Both the position numbers and the translations under genes were made by a program. Of a stretch of 9,372 nt of DNA, positions 7,068 through 9,372 are shown piece after piece. The first letter of the stretch is position 1, and the number at the start of each line of letters is the position of its first letter. Source of the stretch: Alphaproteobacteria bacterium (GTDB taxonomy: Bacteria > Pseudomonadota > Alphaproteobacteria > Rs-D84); contig JAFNYG010000066.1 in assembly GCA_017383325.1 (NCBI GenBank), forward strand, positions 1 through 9,372, written 5' to 3'. The notes beneath the pieces are model-generated. The model worked only from the letters and a program-made list of their open reading frames with translations. It had not been told where the DNA came from and ran no database searches.

Positions 7068-8837
7068 TTACCGGGATATTATTTCGCGAAAGATTTCCGC
7101 TGGAATTGTGCCACCTGTAATCTTAGAATCCATAGGCGAAAAATCATCATTGCCCATCCAGACACCAATTATTAAATCCTGTGTGGCGCCAACAAACCAT
7201 GCGTCACGGTTTTCATTGCTGGTGCCGGTTTTTCCGCCCAATACGCCATCTGCGCGGGCGCGACCACCCGTACCGCCTGGTGCGATAACGTCCGCCAATA
7301 ATGCCGTCATTGACTCAACCGTGTGCGGTTGCAGTATCATAATTGGATCTGATGGATTCCGTTCGTAAATTACGCGACCTGTCATATCTGTAATTCTGGT
7401 AATCGAATATGGGCGCACAGATTGCCCATTATTCCAAATGACGGCATAAATGTTGGTTAAATCTAACAGACTCATCTCTGACGCGCCCAGAACGGTCGAA
7501 TATTCACGGCGCAGTTTTGTTCCAACGCCCAAACGTCCCGCCATGGACAGCACAGAATCAATACCATATAACTCGGTCAATTTCAGGGGGACAGAATTAA
7601 CACTTTTTGCAAATGCCGTTGCCAATGTGATATCGCCATAATATCGTTCGTTATAATTTTTCGGGTTGTAATCCCCAATTGCAAACGGGGAATCGTTAAC
7701 ATAGCTGTCTGGTAACAAACCGTTTTCTAGTGCCACCAAGTACACTACAGGCTTAAACGCGCTGCCTGGTTGACGGGGGGATGTGGCGCGATTGAATTGG
7801 CTGTGTTGATAATCTGTTCCGCCCGACATCGCACGAATTGCGCCATCTGGGTTCATTGCGATAACGGCGCCTTGGTGTGGTGTAACATGGCTGGGCAAAA
7901 TTGCGGCAATTTGGTCCTGTAATTTCATGTCCAGTGTTGTATAAACATACATATCAGATTCAAATATACCGATGGTTGATTTTAATTCATCCATTACAAA
8001 ATCTGTCCAATATCGATACAGATTTGTATCGCCTACACCGGTGGCTGCTTGCAAAGATTGTGCAGCGGCGCGTGCCTGGTTTATTGTGATATAGCCCTGG
8101 TGTACCATCTGGGTCAATACTGTGCGTGCGCGTTTGATATTTTTTTCTGGATTGCGTAATGGACTGTACGTTGTTGGCGCCTTCAGCATGGCGGCAATTT
8201 GTGCCGATTGCCCAATTGATAATTTTGTTGCCGGTACACCAAACATAGCGCGCGCCGCGGCATCAACTCCACGCATGCCGCCCACCAATGATACGCGGTT
8301 CATGTACAGGTCCAGGATTTGGTTTTTATTAAAGCGATTTTCCAGCCAGTATGATAGAATCAGTTCCTGAACCTTGCGCGAAATCTTTTTTTCGCGTGAT
8401 AAAAATATATTTTTTGCCGTTTGTTGGGTGATGGTGGAACCGCCTGATGCCATTCGGCCTGATGCCAGGTTCCCAAGAACCGCGCGCGTTATCCCACGCA
8501 TGTCGATGGGACCATGCTGAAAAAATCGTTTGTCTTCGATGGCGACTATTGCCTGCCATACATGTGGGGGCAGTGTTTCAACCGATACAGGCGTACCCAT
8601 TATGCGGTTCGCACTGCGTATTTCATTACCGTCTTTGTCCAAAAAAACGACCGCTGCGTCGCGCGTTTCGTGTAATATCGCGTCCAGTGATGGCATGCGC
8701 AGATATATTATCGCGATATATCCTGCAATCGCAACACAGCCCAATAAACACAAATTAAAACACCATACAAACAGACGACGTCGCAAAGACGGCTTTGGCG
8801 CTTCGTTTTCAAGATTTTTATCGTTTTTGCGTGACAA
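7068..8837 (-). CDS. Bifunctional class A penicillin-binding protein (PBP1-type glycosyltransferase/transpeptidase)
   Basis: Polymerises lipid II into glycan strands and crosslinks the peptides, anchored in the inner membrane and acting in the periplasm. Using the TTG start, the protein is 589 aa: a basic cytoplasmic tail, one transmembrane segment (about residues 22-46), then the GT51 domain with the catalytic Glu in EDKRFF (101-106), GGSTITQQ (132-139), RKVQELILSYWLE (154-166) and KNQILDLYMN (171-180). The transpeptidase domain has SAFK (S359/K362), SVN (412-414) and KTGTS (536-540). All motifs are intact. It is shorter than typical PBP1A, with only a short linker and no C-terminal extension. 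The frame stays open to 9098, but that part overlaps the divergent outer-membrane protein gene. TTG at 8835-8837, preceded by GAGGGGGA, is the best start, and there is no later ATG before the membrane segment. Confidence 0.93.
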   Translation of the reverse strand: MSRKNDKNLENEAPKPSLRRRLFVWCFNLCLLGCVAIAGYIAIIYLRMPSLDAILHETRDAAVVFLDKDGNEIRSANRIMGTPVSVETLPPHVWQAIVAIEDKRFFQHGPIDMRGITRAVLGNLASGRMASGGSTITQQTAKNIFLSREKKISRKVQELILSYWLENRFNKNQILDLYMNRVSLVGGMRGVDAAARAMFGVPATKLSIGQSAQIAAMLKAPTTYSPLRNPEKNIKRARTVLTQMVHQGYITINQARAAAQSLQAATGVGDTNLYRYWTDFVMDELKSTIGIFESDMYVYTTLDMKLQDQIAAILPSHVTPHQGAVIAMNPDGAIRAMSGGTDYQHSQFNRATSPRQPGSAFKPVVYLVALENGLLPDSYVNDSPFAIGDYNPKNYNERYYGDITLATAFAKSVNSVPLKLTELYGIDSVLSMAGRLGVGTKLRREYSTVLGASEMSLLDLTNIYAVIWNNGQSVRPYSITRITDMTGRVIYERNPSDPIMILQPHTVESMTALLADVIAPGGTGGRARADGVLGGKTGTSNENRDAWFVGATQDLIIGVWMGNDDFSPMDSKITGGTIPAEIFREIISR

Positions 8838-8859
8838 TCCGTCCCCCTCAGATACAGGA

Positions 8860-8889
8860 ATACTAGCATAAACATCTTGCGTTTTGCAA
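8860..8889 (-). promoter_or_regulatory. Possible promoter for the PBP/ABC exporter operon
   Basis: On the minus strand TTGCAA (8889-8884) and TAGTAT (8865-8860) are 18 bp apart, and transcription would begin about 15-20 nt before the TTG start at 8837. The -35 falls inside the palindrome TTTTGCAAAA (8882-8891), which also sits in the divergent promoter. Support is weak, by consensus match only. Confidence 0.3.
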
Positions 8890-8906
8890 AAGTTTATATT
8901 TATAAT
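8877..8906 (+). promoter_or_regulatory. Candidate promoter of the outer-membrane protein gene
   Basis: TTGCGT (8877-8882) and a perfect TATAAT (8901-8906) are separated by 18 bp. The predicted start near 8913 leaves a short leader of about 23 nt containing the ribosome binding site AAAGGA (8921-8926). A 10-bp palindrome, TTTTGCAAAA (8882-8891), starts at the last base of the -35 box and extends into the spacer, and could be an operator. Confidence 0.55.
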
Positions 8907-8935
8907 TTTACCACATAACGAAAGGAATAGGAAAT

Positions 8936-9372
8936 ATGAAAAAAATTGTATTTTGTTTAGCTGTCTTAACATCAATACCTGCAATGGCCGAAGAATATTG
9001 GGACGAATACGAATATGAATACGATGCGTCGCCAGAATATGTTGTGCAACGTGATAACTATGTCGGGGTTCGTTTACACAAAAACGAAAACATCGCATTT
9101 AAATATGATATTAATGATGGCGGTAACACCACAATACGCAAGGATAATTGGGGCTTTGGTGCCGTTGTTGGCAATCGGTTAACGGACAATATAAAGATTG
9201 AATTTGAAACAATGTATACTGGCGCAAAGCAGACCAAGCGCGACACAAATTTTGACTTTGACGTATGGGCGAACATGCTGAACGTGCATTTGTTCCAAGA
9301 ATACGCAGATGCCGTCGCCCCATATGTGGGTATGGGGATTGGTTTTGCAACTGTTTGGGGTGATGTCAGCAA
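8936..9372 (+). CDS. Outer-membrane beta-barrel protein, opacity/Omp25-like (3' end outside window)
   Basis: Secreted protein, truncated by the window edge after about 145 residues. The N-terminus is a classical Sec signal peptide: MKK, a hydrophobic core (IVFCLAVLTSIP), and the cleavage motif AMA followed by EE, giving cleavage after residue 18. The mature start is strikingly acidic and tyrosine-rich (EEYWDEYEYEYD). From about residue 42 the sequence shows alternating strands and turns, such as NYVGVRLHK, WGFGAVVGNRLTDNIKIEFETMY, FDVWANMLNVHLF and VAPYVGMGIGFATV. This matches small porin-like or opacity-family eight-stranded barrels, in which an adhesin-type or structural role is common. The ATG at 8936 has AAAGGA at 8921-8926 as ribosome binding site and a good promoter just upstream. 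It is divergent from the PBP gene. The barrel call is by pattern; the exact subfamily is unknown. Confidence 0.82.
   Translation, partial: MKKIVFCLAVLTSIPAMAEEYWDEYEYEYDASPEYVVQRDNYVGVRLHKNENIAFKYDINDGGNTTIRKDNWGFGAVVGNRLTDNIKIEFETMYTGAKQTKRDTNFDFDVWANMLNVHLFQEYADAVAPYVGMGIGFATVWGDVS

Noticed and set aside
8838..9098. N-terminal 87-codon extension of the PBP reading frame
   Set aside because: It runs through the divergent promoter region and antisense to the outer-membrane protein gene, has no domain content, and a better start with a ribosome binding site exists at 8837.
9058..9372. Minus-strand open frames at the right edge
   Set aside because: They are antisense to the outer-membrane protein gene, which has a signal peptide, ribosome binding site and promoter.
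1..9372. Mobile elements, CRISPR arrays, phage or toxin-antitoxin genes
   Set aside because: No transposase, integrase, regularly spaced repeats or terminal inverted repeats were seen; the genes are mostly core housekeeping and envelope functions.

Overview
The window looks like chromosomal DNA from an alphaproteobacterium. Ribosomal protein S4 (4515-5147) has the alphaproteobacterial form, with no N-terminal zinc cysteines and typical segments such as [26 protein letters not shown] and a C-terminus ending VVEFYSR. An outer-membrane beta-barrel protein and a class A penicillin-binding protein fit a Gram-negative envelope. Very tight gene packing, 4-11 bp overlaps and shortened proteins suggest a compact, possibly host- or gut-associated genome; that lifestyle is inference.

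Layout. 5-1255 (+) is a compact Pif1/RecD-like SF1B helicase whose true start may lie just outside the window. It converges on, and overlaps by 6 bp, a four-gene minus-strand operon read from 4303 down to 1250. That operon holds a Lon-type protein that ends where its protease domain should begin, tsaB, an unrecognised 122-aa gene, and rimI. A 211-bp divergent region (4304-4514) carries the lon promoter and the rpsD promoter, plus a structured rpsD leader. rpsD (+) is followed by a bidirectional hairpin terminator. Another minus-strand pair follows: a bifunctional PBP (8837-7068) and then an ABC exporter (7023-5209). A 98-bp divergent region separates the PBP from a plus-strand outer-membrane protein gene that runs off the right end.

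How the genes fit together. tsaB and rimI are a common bacterial pairing (t6A tRNA modification and N-terminal acetylation of ribosomal protein S18) and sit beside rpsD, so the middle of the window is translation-related. The right part is envelope-related: peptidoglycan synthesis, an ABC exporter and a surface protein. The most notable item is the Lon homologue. It keeps the N-domain and a complete AAA+ ATPase module, but the Ser/Lys protease domain is absent and its stop codon overlaps the tsaB start as ATGA. I see no insertion sequence, CRISPR array, tRNA, rRNA or phage gene. No stretch longer than 300 bp lacks a gene.
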